Assembly (NCBI GenBank): GCA_963704545.1
Contig: OY969915.1
Coordinates: forward strand, 992,001 to 1,056,000
Length of the DNA: 64,000 nucleotides
Source of the DNA: VRUE01 sp963704545
GTDB taxonomy: Bacteria > Actinomycetota > Thermoleophilia > Solirubrobacterales > 70-9
Reading direction: 5' to 3'
Both the position numbers and the translations under genes were made by a program. The notes beneath the pieces are model-generated. The model ran no database searches and was not told the DNA's origin. It worked only from the letters and a program-made list of their open reading frames with translations. Positions 6,668 to 15,307 of this stretch are shown here, piece by piece (within the stretch, counting starts at the first letter, position 1; every line of letters starts with the position of its first letter).

Positions 6668-8245
6668 TCAGCCGCGTAGGCCCAGGCGGCGCTTCAGGTC
6701 GCGGGCGTTGAAGGCCTGGGCGACGCGGTCGATCATGCCGCGGCGGGCCTTTGTGTAGGGGTACCAGGTGGCCTCGCGCTTGCCGCCGAAGCGGGTGATC
6801 ACCACCGACTCGGTGCGGCAGTACTTCTTGATCCCCGGCTCGCCGTGGCGGTAGCCGATCCCCGACTGCTTCCAGCCGCCCATCGGCACGTCCATCGCCG
6901 CGTAGTTGACCAGCACGTCGTTGACGTTGACCGCGCCGCACTCGACCCGCCGCGCCACCTGCTCAGCTCGCTCCTTCTCGCCGAAGACCGAGCCCGAGAG
7001 ACCGTAGCGGCTGTCGTTGGCGAGCTGCAGCGCCTCCTCGGCGTCGCGCACTTTCATCACCCCGACCACCGGGCCGAAGGTCTCGTCGCGCATCACCTTC
7101 ATCGAGTGGTCGACGTCGACCAGCACAGTCGGCTCGAAGTAGTCGCCGGGGCCGGGCACCCGCTTGCCGCCGGTCAGCGCCTTCGCGCCGCTGGCCAGCG
7201 CGTCGCTGACGTGGTTCTCGACGATCGCGGTCTGGTTGGGGGAGGTCATCGCGCCGACCTCCTTGCCGAAGCCCTTGCCGTCGGCGCCCTGGCGCAGCTT
7301 GCCGACCGCGGCGGTGAGCTTGGCGAGGAAGCTGTCGTAGGCGGGCTCCTCGACGTAGATCCGCTCCACCGACATGCAGATCTGCCCCGAGTTCATCATC
7401 CCGCCCCAGGCCGCGGCGTTGGCAGCCCGGTCGAGGTCGGCGTCGGCGAGGACGATCATCGGATCCTTGCCGCCGAGCTCGAGGCTGACCGGGGTCAGCG
7501 TCTCGGCCGCCCGCGCCATCACCTTGCGCCCGGTGCGGTCCGAGCCGGTGAACTGGACGAAGTCGACCTCGTCGACCAGCGCCCCACCGGTCTCGCCGAC
7601 TCCCTGCACGCAGTCGAAGACGTCGGGGCCGCCGATCTCCTCCTTCCAGGCATTGACCACCTCGGCCAAGCCGAGCGGGGTGAACTCGGAGGGCTTGACC
7701 ACAACCGCGGCGCCGGCCTGCATTGCCGGGATCGCGTCGCCGAGGGCGAGGATCAGGGGGAAGTTCCAGGGGCTGATGATGCCGACCACGGGGTGGGGCC
7801 GGTACTGCACGCGCAGCTTCTTCGACGCCAGCAGCGGCGTGTGGGGCCGGACCCCCTCCTCGCCGATGAATTGCGCCGCCTTGGAGCCGTAGAAGTTGAT
7901 CAGGTCGGCGAGGTAGACCGGCTCTCCCGACGCGTCGGCGCGGACCTTCCCAGTCTCGGCCTGCATCGTGTCGATCACACGCTCGGAGTTGTCGAGCAGC
8001 CAGTCGCGCAGCTTGGAGAGCCAGCGGTAGCGGCCCTCGATCCCGATCGCCTCCCACTCGGCCTGGTTGGCGCGCACCCGCGCGACCGTCTCGGTGACCT
8101 TCTCGGGCGAGTCGATCGGGACGGTGGCGATCAGGCCGCCGGTCGCCGGGTTGTGGACCTCGATCGCATCCGGCTCCGCGGCCCGGGCCGCTCTGCTCGA
8201 CGCCTCGATCGCCTCACTGCTCTTCTCGGCGGTGCCGCTCTCCAC
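6668..8245 (-). CDS. Aldehyde dehydrogenase family protein (succinate-semialdehyde type)
   Basis: 525 residues of the NAD(P)-dependent aldehyde dehydrogenase superfamily, which oxidises aldehydes to acids. Seen: PWNFP in the cofactor-binding region (~165), catalytic Glu in LELGGKDP (~257), nucleophilic Cys in NSGQIC (~291), and the ETFGPVV motif. The C-terminal ~40 residues (KREATWYPYTKARRG) extend beyond a typical ALDH. Succinic-semialdehyde dehydrogenase is the likeliest substrate class, but substrate cannot be fixed from sequence. The GTG start at 8245 has AAGGGAG ~6 nt upstream. Confidence 0.85.
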   Translation of the reverse strand: MESGTAEKSSEAIEASSRAARAAEPDAIEVHNPATGGLIATVPIDSPEKVTETVARVRANQAEWEAIGIEGRYRWLSKLRDWLLDNSERVIDTMQAETGKVRADASGEPVYLADLINFYGSKAAQFIGEEGVRPHTPLLASKKLRVQYRPHPVVGIISPWNFPLILALGDAIPAMQAGAAVVVKPSEFTPLGLAEVVNAWKEEIGGPDVFDCVQGVGETGGALVDEVDFVQFTGSDRTGRKVMARAAETLTPVSLELGGKDPMIVLADADLDRAANAAAWGGMMNSGQICMSVERIYVEEPAYDSFLAKLTAAVGKLRQGADGKGFGKEVGAMTSPNQTAIVENHVSDALASGAKALTGGKRVPGPGDYFEPTVLVDVDHSMKVMRDETFGPVVGVMKVRDAEEALQLANDSRYGLSGSVFGEKERAEQVARRVECGAVNVNDVLVNYAAMDVPMGGWKQSGIGYRHGEPGIKKYCRTESVVITRFGGKREATWYPYTKARRGMIDRVAQAFNARDLKRRLGLRG

Positions 8246-8300
8246 TGGAAACTCCCTTCCTCGGCCCTTGGCTGGTTGGCCAAGGTTACTCTCTGCGCGG

Positions 8301-8831
8301 CTACGGGCAGCGACGCAAGCCGTACGCCGCGGTCAGCTGGGGCGTTCCTTTGAAGACCCCTTCGTCTTCGAGGAAGGCTTCGCCGAAGGCTTCGGGGTCT
8401 TCGGCTGCTTCGTCGATCCCCTTCTGCACGGCTTCCAGGTAGGCGGCGATCTCCTGCTCGTCGCCGCTCGGCGCGCCGAGCGCGCTGATTTCGTCGATCA
8501 GCGTTTGGTGGATCTTCGCGAAATCGTCTTCGTAGAATTCGACTTCGGCGGGAGTTTCCGTGGGTTTACGCGGGTTTTCGTTGAATTCTTCGTAGACTTT
8601 TTTCAGCTGCGTTAGGAACTTTTCCCTGGTTTTCCTGCAGATCGGTTCCACCTTCTCGATGAACGCCGCTTTCGAGAGCGATCCGGTCTCGACGGTTATC
8701 TCCTCGGCGCTACCGCCGGACGAACCGGTCGCCGAGTCGTCGCTGTCGCCGCAACCCGCTGCGAGCAGGAGGGCAAAGGCGGTCGCCGCAATGACGAAGA
8801 GGCCTCGTATGGTCAAGAAGTTCCCCCGCAT
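8301..8831 (-). CDS. Putative lipoprotein, unknown function
   Basis: Start set at the ATG at 8831 (MRGNFL), 8 nt from a TATGCT hexamer. Residues ~1-27 are a lipoprotein signal ending in LLAAGC; a Ser/Gly/Asp-rich linker follows, then a helical domain with PICRKTREKF and a C-terminal RRCP, so two cysteines could form a disulfide. The 3' half uses many GAA/TTC codons. It has its own promoter and sits between the ALDH gene and the sugar dehydrogenase operon. Likely anchored on the outer face of the membrane. Confidence 0.75.
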   Translation of the reverse strand: MRGNFLTIRGLFVIAATAFALLLAAGCGDSDDSATGSSGGSAEEITVETGSLSKAAFIEKVEPICRKTREKFLTQLKKVYEEFNENPRKPTETPAEVEFYEDDFAKIHQTLIDEISALGAPSGDEQEIAAYLEAVQKGIDEAAEDPEAFGEAFLEDEGVFKGTPQLTAAYGLRRCP

Positions 8832-8839
8832 TCGGGCGC

Positions 8840-8845
8840 AGCATA
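8840..8845 (-). promoter_or_regulatory. -10 hexamer for the lipoprotein at 8301-8831
   Basis: TATGCT, 8 nt before the ATG; implies a near-leaderless transcript. Confidence 0.45.
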
Positions 8846-8866
8846 GCATGGGGATAGAGGGGGTGC

Positions 8867-10057
8867 TCAGCGTGGTACGAGCCTGTAGACCGGCCCTTCT
8901 ATAGAGGCCACGTAGAGGCGCCCACGGCCGTCTTCACCGAAGGTGGAGGGGGCATCCACGGCGAGGCCGAGGCGGCGGTCGTGGCTGGCCCGCCGCGGGT
9001 GAGGGACGAGGCTGCGCAGCTTGCCCGAGCAGAGGTCGGCGTAGACGTAGCGACCGCGCAGCGAGGGCAGGCGGCGGTCGCGGGAGACGTAGCCGCCGAT
9101 GATCGTGCAGCTGCCGCCGTCGCGGCCGCGGTCGTAGGCCATGATCGGCTTCACCGTGCCCCCCGGGTCGGGGGTGTTGCCGTTGGCTTCGGTGTAGGGG
9201 GCGAAGCCCTCGAAGGCGTCCCAGCCGAAATTGGCGCCGCTGGCGGCTCCCACGGTCGTGTAGTCGAGCTCCTCGAAGCGGTTCTGGCCGACGTCGGCGA
9301 TCGCGATTCGCGGCCGCCCGGGTGCGGTCATTGTGTCGAAGGAGAAACGGTAGGGGTTTCGCAGCCCGTAGCTGTAGATCTCGTCGCGGCCCGTCCTGCC
9401 CACGAAAGGGTTGCTGGACGGGGTCGAGTAGGGCCGCCCGCCGGAGGGCCGCGGGTCGATGCGCAGCAGCTTGCCCAGCAGGCTGTCGGTGTTCTGCGCG
9501 TTGTTGGGCGGGTCGCCGCCCGAGCCGCCGTCCCCCGTGCCGAGGTAGAGCAGCTGGCCGAGGAACTGGAGCTGGCCGCCGTTGTGGTTCGCGTTGACCG
9601 GGTGGGGTATCTCGATGACGGTGCGGCGCGAGCCCCGCGCGGCCCGTGTCGCGCCCATTCGCCGGAACTCGTCGACGCGGATGTTGCCGTCGTTGTCCGT
9701 GTAATAGACGTAGAAGCGCCGGCTTTGCCGGTAGTCCGGGGGGAAGGCGATCGAGAGCAGTCCGCGCTCGCCGCCGTCGTTGCCGACCAGCCCCCTGATG
9801 TCGAGGAACGGGTGGGCCTGGCGCCGGCCCCCGCGCATGACCTCGACCCGGCCCTCCTGCTCGGTGACGAAGAGAAGCTTTGGGAAGCCGGGCGCCGCGG
9901 CGACGAAGGTCGGGCTGTCGAAGCTGCCGACCTTCTTCAGGGCGACCCCGCCACCGGGTCGCCGCTCCGGCCCGGTCTCCGTAGGCTGCTGTGCGGAGCC
10001 GCAGGCCGGCAGGGCGAGTAGGGCTAGGACGGCCGCGACGAGGGCCGCCGGCCTCAC
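8867..10057 (-). CDS. PQQ-dependent sugar dehydrogenase, soluble GDH type, lipoprotein
   Basis: 396 residues. A signal peptide ends in a lipobox (LALPAC, Cys ~19); the rest is the six-bladed beta-propeller of the glucose/sorbosone dehydrogenase family. Seen: GERGLLSIAF, the NHNGG motif with the catalytic His, GDGGSGGDP (calcium/PQQ loop), SYGLRNPYRFSFD, and GGYVSRD. Expected activity is oxidation of aldoses to lactones in the periplasmic-side space, if PQQ is available. The start GTG overlaps the stop of the upstream lipoprotein gene (GTGA), so the two are translationally coupled. Confidence 0.88.
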   Translation of the reverse strand: MRPAALVAAVLALLALPACGSAQQPTETGPERRPGGGVALKKVGSFDSPTFVAAAPGFPKLLFVTEQEGRVEVMRGGRRQAHPFLDIRGLVGNDGGERGLLSIAFPPDYRQSRRFYVYYTDNDGNIRVDEFRRMGATRAARGSRRTVIEIPHPVNANHNGGQLQFLGQLLYLGTGDGGSGGDPPNNAQNTDSLLGKLLRIDPRPSGGRPYSTPSSNPFVGRTGRDEIYSYGLRNPYRFSFDTMTAPGRPRIAIADVGQNRFEELDYTTVGAASGANFGWDAFEGFAPYTEANGNTPDPGGTVKPIMAYDRGRDGGSCTIIGGYVSRDRRLPSLRGRYVYADLCSGKLRSLVPHPRRASHDRRLGLAVDAPSTFGEDGRGRLYVASIEGPVYRLVPR

Positions 10058-10716
10058 CTTTCGACGACCTCGCCGGAGTCGGTGACGACCTTGTCGGGGG
10101 TGGCCGAGACGATTCGCGCCCCGATCGACCCGCCGGGTTCGCTGCCGCCGGCGGTGACCGCCCTGGCCTGGCCGCCGAGGCCGGCGTCGACGACGAAGCG
10201 GAGCACGTAGCGGCCGGTTCTGACCGCGCTCAGCTTCCAGACCACATTGGCGGTCGCGCCCGGTTTCAGCTCGCCGAAGGCGAATGTCTTCGGGTTGGAG
10301 GTGCCCGCTCCGCCCGGTTCGGAGGAGCCGGCGAATTTCGGGTACCTGAGGGCGAGCACCCAGACGGGACGGTCCGGCTGGGCGAGTTCGGGCTGGGGGT
10401 CGCGAATCCCGAAGGGCAGGGTGGACGCCTGGCCCTCCCGGCCCGCGATCGAGATCGAGACAGCCAGGGCCGGGACCGTCTTGCGCCCGGTATTGCGGAT
10501 GCCGAGCCGCAGCAGCGAGGTCTGGCCGAGGACCTGGCGCGCCGGGAACTCGGCGGAGACCACCTCGACCGTGTACTTCCCGGCGGGCTCGTTCGCGTCG
10601 GAGGAGGAGGAGTCATCTCCGCAGGCGCTGGCCGAGATCGCAAGCGCGGCAACGGCGCAGGCCACGATCGCTGCCCGCAAGCGGGAATGCGATGCGTGTC
10701 TGAGATGCCCCCCCAC
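10054..10716 (-). CDS. Putative lipoprotein, first gene of the sugar dehydrogenase operon
   Basis: 220 residues from the GTG at 10716, chosen because TATGTT lies 9 nt upstream and it gives a compact lipoprotein signal ending in SASAC; an in-frame start at 10761 is possible but would precede that promoter. After a Ser/Asp linker comes a beta-rich domain (LRLGIRNTGRKTVP) resembling extracellular CARDB/Ig-like modules. No enzymatic motif. Coupling to the PQQ dehydrogenase suggests a surface partner. Confidence 0.7.
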   Translation of the reverse strand: MGGHLRHASHSRLRAAIVACAVAALAISASACGDDSSSSDANEPAGKYTVEVVSAEFPARQVLGQTSLLRLGIRNTGRKTVPALAVSISIAGREGQASTLPFGIRDPQPELAQPDRPVWVLALRYPKFAGSSEPGGAGTSNPKTFAFGELKPGATANVVWKLSAVRTGRYVLRFVVDAGLGGQARAVTAGGSEPGGSIGARIVSATPDKVVTDSGEVVER

Positions 10717-10725
10717 AGCGGCCGG

Positions 10726-10731
10726 AACATA
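10726..10731 (-). promoter_or_regulatory. -10 hexamer of the lipoprotein / sugar dehydrogenase operon
   Basis: TATGTT, 9 nt before the GTG at 10716. Confidence 0.4.
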
Positions 10732-10833
10732 GCACGGGGGTTGGCCGCTCCCGACGCGCATCCGTGCCCCTTTAGCCCGAACTCAACAGTGCCCACCGGC
10801 ACATCCCATAGACTCGTTCGCAGGAGGAGAACG

Positions 10834-11640
10834 ATGGTCGGATCCGCTGTAAACAGGGCATTCCTGCCCGCCAAGTCGCTGTTCGAACAGGTCGGGGACA
10901 TGATGATCCTCACTGCTCGCACGCTCGTCTCCGCGGTCAAACCTCCCTACCCCTATGGCGAGGAGTTCATCGGCCAGTTCCTCTTCGCCCTCCAGCTCTG
11001 CTGGTTCCCGCTGTTGGTCTCCACCGTGGCCTTCGGCTTCGGCGCCCCGGGCCTGCAGGCGGCCAACTTCCTCTCCCTCTTCGGCGCGCTCGACCGGCTC
11101 GGCGGCTTCTTCGTCCTCGCCTCGATTCGCGAGTTCGCGCCGTTCGTGACCGCCGTGGTCGTCGCCGGCGTCGCCGGCACCGCGATCACCGCCGACCTCG
11201 GCGCCCGCAAGATCCGCGAGGAGCTCGACGCCCTGCAGGTGCTCGGCGTCGACCCGATCAAGAACCTGGTCGTGCCCCGCTTCCTCGCCCTGATGCTGAT
11301 CACCGGCCTGCTCGACATCTACGCCCTGGTCTTCGGGATCAGCGGCGGCATCATCACCGAGCTCCTCTACAAGCAGCCGCTCGGCGGCTTCCTCGCCACC
11401 CTCTTCTCCAACGCCTCGGTCACCGACCTCTGGGGCTCGGTGATCAAGTGCACGCTGTTCGGCGCGATCATCGCCGTCGTCTGCTCCTACAAGGGAATGA
11501 CCGCGTCCGGCGGCGCGGCGGGCGTCGGCCGCGCCGTCAACCAGGCGGTCGTGATCTCCTTCATGGGCGTCTTCGCCTTCAACTACGCCTTCACCCAGAC
11601 CCTGCTCGCCACCAACCCGGAGCTGCAGACGATCCGATGA
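10834..11640 (+). CDS. MlaE/YrbE-type permease (Mce-associated), first of pair
   Basis: 268 residues; start ATG with AGGAGGAG 4-6 nt upstream. An integral membrane protein of the MlaE (YrbE/DUF140) family with about five membrane segments and the family motifs EFAPFVTAVVVAG and the helical DLGARKIREELDALQVLGVDP. It forms the membrane part of an ABC lipid transporter. It overlaps the next permease by ATGA. In Mycobacterium the paired YrbEA/YrbEB genes are followed by mce genes; none is here. Confidence 0.92.
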   Translation: MVGSAVNRAFLPAKSLFEQVGDMMILTARTLVSAVKPPYPYGEEFIGQFLFALQLCWFPLLVSTVAFGFGAPGLQAANFLSLFGALDRLGGFFVLASIREFAPFVTAVVVAGVAGTAITADLGARKIREELDALQVLGVDPIKNLVVPRFLALMLITGLLDIYALVFGISGGIITELLYKQPLGGFLATLFSNASVTDLWGSVIKCTLFGAIIAVVCSYKGMTASGGAAGVGRAVNQAVVISFMGVFAFNYAFTQTLLATNPELQTIR

Positions 11641-12434
11641 ACGCCTGGTTGGAGGTCCCGCGCGGCTGGCTCGACTCCTTCGGAGAGATCGCCCGCTTCG
11701 GCTCGCGCATCGCCGGCCTCGTCTACAGCGGCCGCGTCCTGCGCTTCTTCGGCGAGAGCCTGCGCCAGGCCGGGATCCTGATCCTCGGCTCGGCGATGAT
11801 CATCTGGGGCCTCGTCTTCATCCTCGGCCTGCAGTGTGGGATCGAGGGCGCCTACCTGCTGCGCGCCCAGGGCGCGCCCGCCTACGCCGGCGTCTTCTCG
11901 GCCTGGTGCGACCTGCGCGAGATCATGCCCTACGCCTTCGGCTACATGCTGGCGGCCAAGGTCGGGACCGGGATCGTCGCCGAGCTCGGCGCGATGCGGA
12001 TCTCCGACGAGATCGACGCGCTCGAGGTGATGGGCGTTCCTCCCGTCACCTTCCTCTGCGCGACCCGCCTGCTTGCCGCCTGGATCGCCTTCCCCTTCAT
12101 GTACCTGGTCGGGATCGGGATCATGTACTTCGCCAGCTACCTCGCCGTCGTCCAGCAGATCGGCGACGTTTCCTCGGGCGGCTACCTGCTGATCTTCTGG
12201 TTGTTCCAGAACCCGCCGGACCTGTTGTTCAGCCTGATCAAGGGCATGTTCATGGCAACCGCCATAGTCATGGTCGGCTGTTACTACGGCTACACGGCGT
12301 CGGGCGGCCCGGTCGGGGTCGGCACCGCCACCGCGAAGTCGATGGTCCTCAACATCGTCTTGGTTCACATCATCGGGATGCTGGGCACCCTGGTCTTCTG
12401 GGGTGCCAACCCGCGAGCGCCGATAGGAGGCTGA
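11637..12434 (+). CDS. MlaE/YrbE-type permease, second of pair
   Basis: 265 residues starting at an ATG that overlaps the previous stop (ATGA). Same family: REIMPYAFGYMLAAKVGTG and ELGAMRISDEIDALEVMGV match the MlaE signature, followed by several hydrophobic helices and the TASGGPVGVG loop seen in its partner as TASGGAAGVG. It probably heterodimerises with the upstream permease. Confidence 0.92.
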   Translation: MNAWLEVPRGWLDSFGEIARFGSRIAGLVYSGRVLRFFGESLRQAGILILGSAMIIWGLVFILGLQCGIEGAYLLRAQGAPAYAGVFSAWCDLREIMPYAFGYMLAAKVGTGIVAELGAMRISDEIDALEVMGVPPVTFLCATRLLAAWIAFPFMYLVGIGIMYFASYLAVVQQIGDVSSGGYLLIFWLFQNPPDLLFSLIKGMFMATAIVMVGCYYGYTASGGPVGVGTATAKSMVLNIVLVHIIGMLGTLVFWGANPRAPIGG

Positions 12435-12440
12435 GTTAGA

Positions 12441-13367
12441 TTGACGTCGATGGATGAGTCGATGGACGGGCCCAGGACGGACGAGCAGCCCAACGGGCCC
12501 TACGTCAGCGACGACGGGATGACGATGGGGCGCGACTTCGTCATCCCCGGCGTCGACCCGGCGGAGGCCGATCCCTACCGCTTCCACACCGGCCGCAAGC
12601 GCGACCACGGCGGTACCGACGCGATCGAGATCATCGACCTGGTCAAGCAGTTCGGCCGCGCCCGCATCCTCAACGGCCTCAACCTCGGCCTGCCCGAGGA
12701 CCAGGTCTCGATGGTGCTGGGTCCGTCGGGTACCGGCAAGAGCGTGCTGATCAAGCACATCGTCGGCCTGCTCTATCCCGACTCCGGTGACGTCCTCGTG
12801 CACGGCGAGTCGATCCCGAACATGACCGACGACGAGCTCTTCGAGGTGCGCAAGAAGTTCGGCCTGCTGTTCCAGGACGGCGCCCTCTTCGGCTCGATGA
12901 ACATCTACGACAACACCGCCTTCCCGCTGCGCCAGCACACCGACAAGAGCGAGGAGGAGATCGGCGAGATCTGCAACCGCCGGCTCAAGGAGGTGGGGCT
13001 GAGCGAGGCGGTCTACAAGATGCCGAACGAGCTCTCGGGCGGCATGCGCAAGCGCGCCGGTTTCGCCCGCGCCCTGGTGCTGGAACCGGCGATCGTGATG
13101 TTCGACGAGCCCGACTCGGGCCTCGACCCGGTGCGCACGGCGCTGCTCTGCGAGCTGGTCCGCGAGGTGCACGAGGAGAACGGCGGCTGCTACCTGGTGA
13201 TCAGCCACAACCTCAACACCGCGCGGCGGATCTCCGACTTCATCGCCGTGCTCTGGAACGGCAAGATCGTCGAGTCGGGACCGAAGGAGGAACTGTTCGA
13301 CTCCGAGAACCGCTTCGTGCACCAGTTCCTGAACGCGGACGTAACCGGTCCGCTGTCGATGGATTGA
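12441..13367 (+). CDS. MlaF-type ABC transporter ATPase
   Basis: 308 residues from TTG 12441, placed 10 nt after AGGAGG, which lies inside the end of the permease gene; ATG 12450 is the alternative. Walker A GPSGTGKS (~94), Q-loop FQDGALF, signature LSGGMRK (~195), Walker B IVMFDEPDSGLDP, switch His in VISHN. The ~45-residue N-terminal extension is acidic and probably disordered. It powers the two MlaE-type permeases. Confidence 0.93.
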   Translation: MTSMDESMDGPRTDEQPNGPYVSDDGMTMGRDFVIPGVDPAEADPYRFHTGRKRDHGGTDAIEIIDLVKQFGRARILNGLNLGLPEDQVSMVLGPSGTGKSVLIKHIVGLLYPDSGDVLVHGESIPNMTDDELFEVRKKFGLLFQDGALFGSMNIYDNTAFPLRQHTDKSEEEIGEICNRRLKEVGLSEAVYKMPNELSGGMRKRAGFARALVLEPAIVMFDEPDSGLDPVRTALLCELVREVHEENGGCYLVISHNLNTARRISDFIAVLWNGKIVESGPKEELFDSENRFVHQFLNADVTGPLSMD

Positions 13368-13395
13368 GCCCCTCGCCGGTGCTCGGAGGCCGGCG

Positions 13396-14052
13396 GTGAG
13401 GGATCGCTACTCGCTCGCGGTCGGGCTGCTCTTCGCCGCGGTGATCGCGATCGCTCTGGTCAACACGCTCGGGCACGAGGACGAAGGCACGCTCGGCCTC
13501 GACGAGCTCTCTCCCCGCTGGGCCCTGCCGGAGTTCGCCGTGCCGCGCGCCGCGGGCCCCCTGGAAGGCGACGCCAACGTTGCCCAGGACGATTGCGAGA
13601 CCTCGCAGGCGCCCTGCCCGGAGGGCGCCCGGCGTACCCCCGCCTGCGGCATCCGCACGCCGGGCGCGATCCGCGTCTGCGACTTCTTCAGGCGGCCGCT
13701 GGTCCTCTCGTTCTGGTTCTCCCAGGGCGGCGATTGCGTCGCCCAGCAGGACGTGGTCGACCGGTCATACGCGCGCTACCGTGGGCGTGTGGGCTTCCTC
13801 TCGCTGAACGTGCGCGACGACCGTGACGGCGTTCGCGAGTCGATCCGGCGCCACGGCTGGCGGATGCCGGTCGGCTATGACCGCGACGGGGCCGTCGCCA
13901 GCCTCTACCGCGTCGGCGGCTGTCCGACCCTCGCCTTCGCCTACCCGGGCGGGACCCTCCAGGGCGCGAGCATCGGCGAGCTGACGGAGACCCAGCTCGA
14001 CGCTCGCGTCGAGGGGCTGCTGAGGGCGACCCGCGCGGCGGAGGCGGGCTGA
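13396..14052 (+). CDS. Membrane-anchored thioredoxin-like protein lacking CXXC
   Basis: 218 residues from a GTG preceded by CGGAGG. A single N-terminal membrane segment (~5-23), then a TlpA/AhpC-like thioredoxin fold outside the membrane: VLSFWFS (strand), a single Cys in GGDC where CXXC would be expected, and the cis-Pro motif GGCPTLAF. Several further Cys (~68-100) could form structural disulfides. It follows the permease operon on the same strand and the B3/B4 gene starts 2 nt after its stop. Role unproven; a classical CXXC disulfide reductase is unlikely. Confidence 0.7.
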   Translation: MRDRYSLAVGLLFAAVIAIALVNTLGHEDEGTLGLDELSPRWALPEFAVPRAAGPLEGDANVAQDDCETSQAPCPEGARRTPACGIRTPGAIRVCDFFRRPLVLSFWFSQGGDCVAQQDVVDRSYARYRGRVGFLSLNVRDDRDGVRESIRRHGWRMPVGYDRDGAVASLYRVGGCPTLAFAYPGGTLQGASIGELTETQLDARVEGLLRATRAAEAG

Positions 14053-14054
14053 CC

Positions 14055-14723
14055 GTGGCGGGGCAGGCAACCGGCTCCGACCTGGGCTGGGACCCGGCGC
14101 CCGAGCAGGGCTGGGTCGCCCCCCATCTCGCCGAGGAGTTCCCGGGGCTCGGAATCGCCTGGCTCGAGGTCGACGGCCACCCCGAGCGCAGCTCCGAGTC
14201 GGCTCGCCTGCGCCTGCGCGGCCTCTCGGACCGCTTCTACGGCGGGCACGCCATCCACATGCGCGAACAGCCGATTCCCTGGGCCTACCGGGTCTTCTTC
14301 CGTCAGATCGGGCTCGACCCGGATCGCACCCGTACTCCGGTCGAGCGGCTGGCGCTGGACCGGCTTCACGACGGGGCCTTCGTCACCCACGGCATGCCCG
14401 AGGACGCGCTGACGATCGCGATCGCGGAGACCGGCGTCGCCGTCCGCGCCTTCGATTCCGACCAGCTGCAGGGACGGCTCTGCATCCGCGATTCCGCGCC
14501 CGGGGAGTCACTGCCCGGGAGACCGGCGCAGCTCGAGCAGGGGACGCTGACCATCGCCGACGAGAGCGGCCCCGTCGAGCTGCTCTTCGGCGGCGACGCC
14601 GAGCGCGGCGTCGGTCGCGACACGCGACGGATCACGGTCGCCGCGGTGCAGGTCAAGGGCGTGCCCCAGATCGCGGTCGACGAGGCTCTCTGGATCGCCT
14701 CCTCGACCCTCCAGGCAGCTTGA
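14055..14723 (+). CDS. B3/B4 domain protein (PheT beta-subunit-like)
   Basis: 222 residues from GTG 14055, just after the previous stop. It resembles stand-alone B3/B4 domains related to the editing region of phenylalanyl-tRNA synthetase beta chain: PWAYRVFFRQIGLDPDRTRTP and a central AFDSDQLQGRL. Stand-alone copies are widespread; a tRNA or amino-acid editing role is a family-based guess. The C-terminus contains a second beta-rich segment (GPVELLFGGD). Confidence 0.7.
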   Translation: MAGQATGSDLGWDPAPEQGWVAPHLAEEFPGLGIAWLEVDGHPERSSESARLRLRGLSDRFYGGHAIHMREQPIPWAYRVFFRQIGLDPDRTRTPVERLALDRLHDGAFVTHGMPEDALTIAIAETGVAVRAFDSDQLQGRLCIRDSAPGESLPGRPAQLEQGTLTIADESGPVELLFGGDAERGVGRDTRRITVAAVQVKGVPQIAVDEALWIASSTLQAA

Positions 14724-14735
14724 ACCCCTCCATCC

Positions 14736-14788
14736 CCGTTCCGGTGCGCTTTATCCCCTTATTAAGGGGGAAAGGCGCACCGGAACGG
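14736..14788. terminator. Nested hairpin of the TTCCGGTGCG family (copy A)
   Basis: Outer arms contain TTCCGGTGCGC and GCGCACCGGAA; an inner stem pairs CCCCTT with AAGGGG. It follows the B3/B4 gene and precedes a gene with its own promoter, so it probably terminates the upstream operon. The core is shared with the hairpin at 24227-24275. Confidence 0.55.
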
Positions 14789-14802
14789 AGGAGAGGGTGG
14801 AT

Positions 14803-14808
14803 TACACT
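14803..14808 (+). promoter_or_regulatory. -10 hexamer for the coiled-coil protein at 14816
   Basis: TACACT exactly 7 nt before ATG 14816; predicts a leaderless mRNA and decides between the several possible starts. Confidence 0.5.
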
Positions 14809-14815
14809 CGATGCG

Positions 14816-15307
14816 ATGCCGGGTCTGCTCGAACGGGAGACTCACGCTGGACTTCAAAAGGGCGACGAGCGCCTCGCCCGCGCTGAGCTGCGCCGTCAGA
14901 TCGGCCGCCTCGAGCAGGAGCTGTCCCGGCTCTCGGCCGAGGCGTTCCCCCTCTTTTCCGTCGACACACGGGTCGAGGCTCCTGCGGGCCCTCCGCGGGT
15001 GGCCGGCCTCGAGCAGCTGGAGCGGGTGCGCGATGCGCTCGCCGTGCGGATCGGCGAGGCGCGACTCGAGCTGCGAGAGCGCGCCGAGCTCGAGACCCGC
15101 AACCGCGAGCTGCTGCGGCGGATGCTGGCCTCGCCGGCCAGCTACAAGTGGGTGCGCGTCTCGCGGGACGACATCGGAGAGCACGGCTGTGGCCACTGGC
15201 ACTCCCGTCCCCGCCTCGGCCCGCTGGGGATGCTGATGGGCTGGTGGCGGGTCAAGGTCTCCTCCGGATGCCCGTTACCCGGGCGGCTTGCGGCCGTTGA
15301 GCGGTAA
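14816..15307 (+). CDS. Coiled-coil small protein, unknown function
   Basis: 163 residues from ATG 14816, chosen from the TACACT-7nt-ATG spacing; an open frame starting at 14720 would run through the hairpin. Residues ~15-110 are Arg/Glu/Leu-rich with heptad character (RRQIGRLEQELSRL), a coiled coil. The C-terminal part holds a conserved-looking ASYKWVRVSRDDIGEHGCGHWHSRPRLGPLG block with Cys and His that might bind metal. No function recognised. Confidence 0.7.
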   Translation: MPGLLERETHAGLQKGDERLARAELRRQIGRLEQELSRLSAEAFPLFSVDTRVEAPAGPPRVAGLEQLERVRDALAVRIGEARLELRERAELETRNRELLRRMLASPASYKWVRVSRDDIGEHGCGHWHSRPRLGPLGMLMGWWRVKVSSGCPLPGRLAAVER

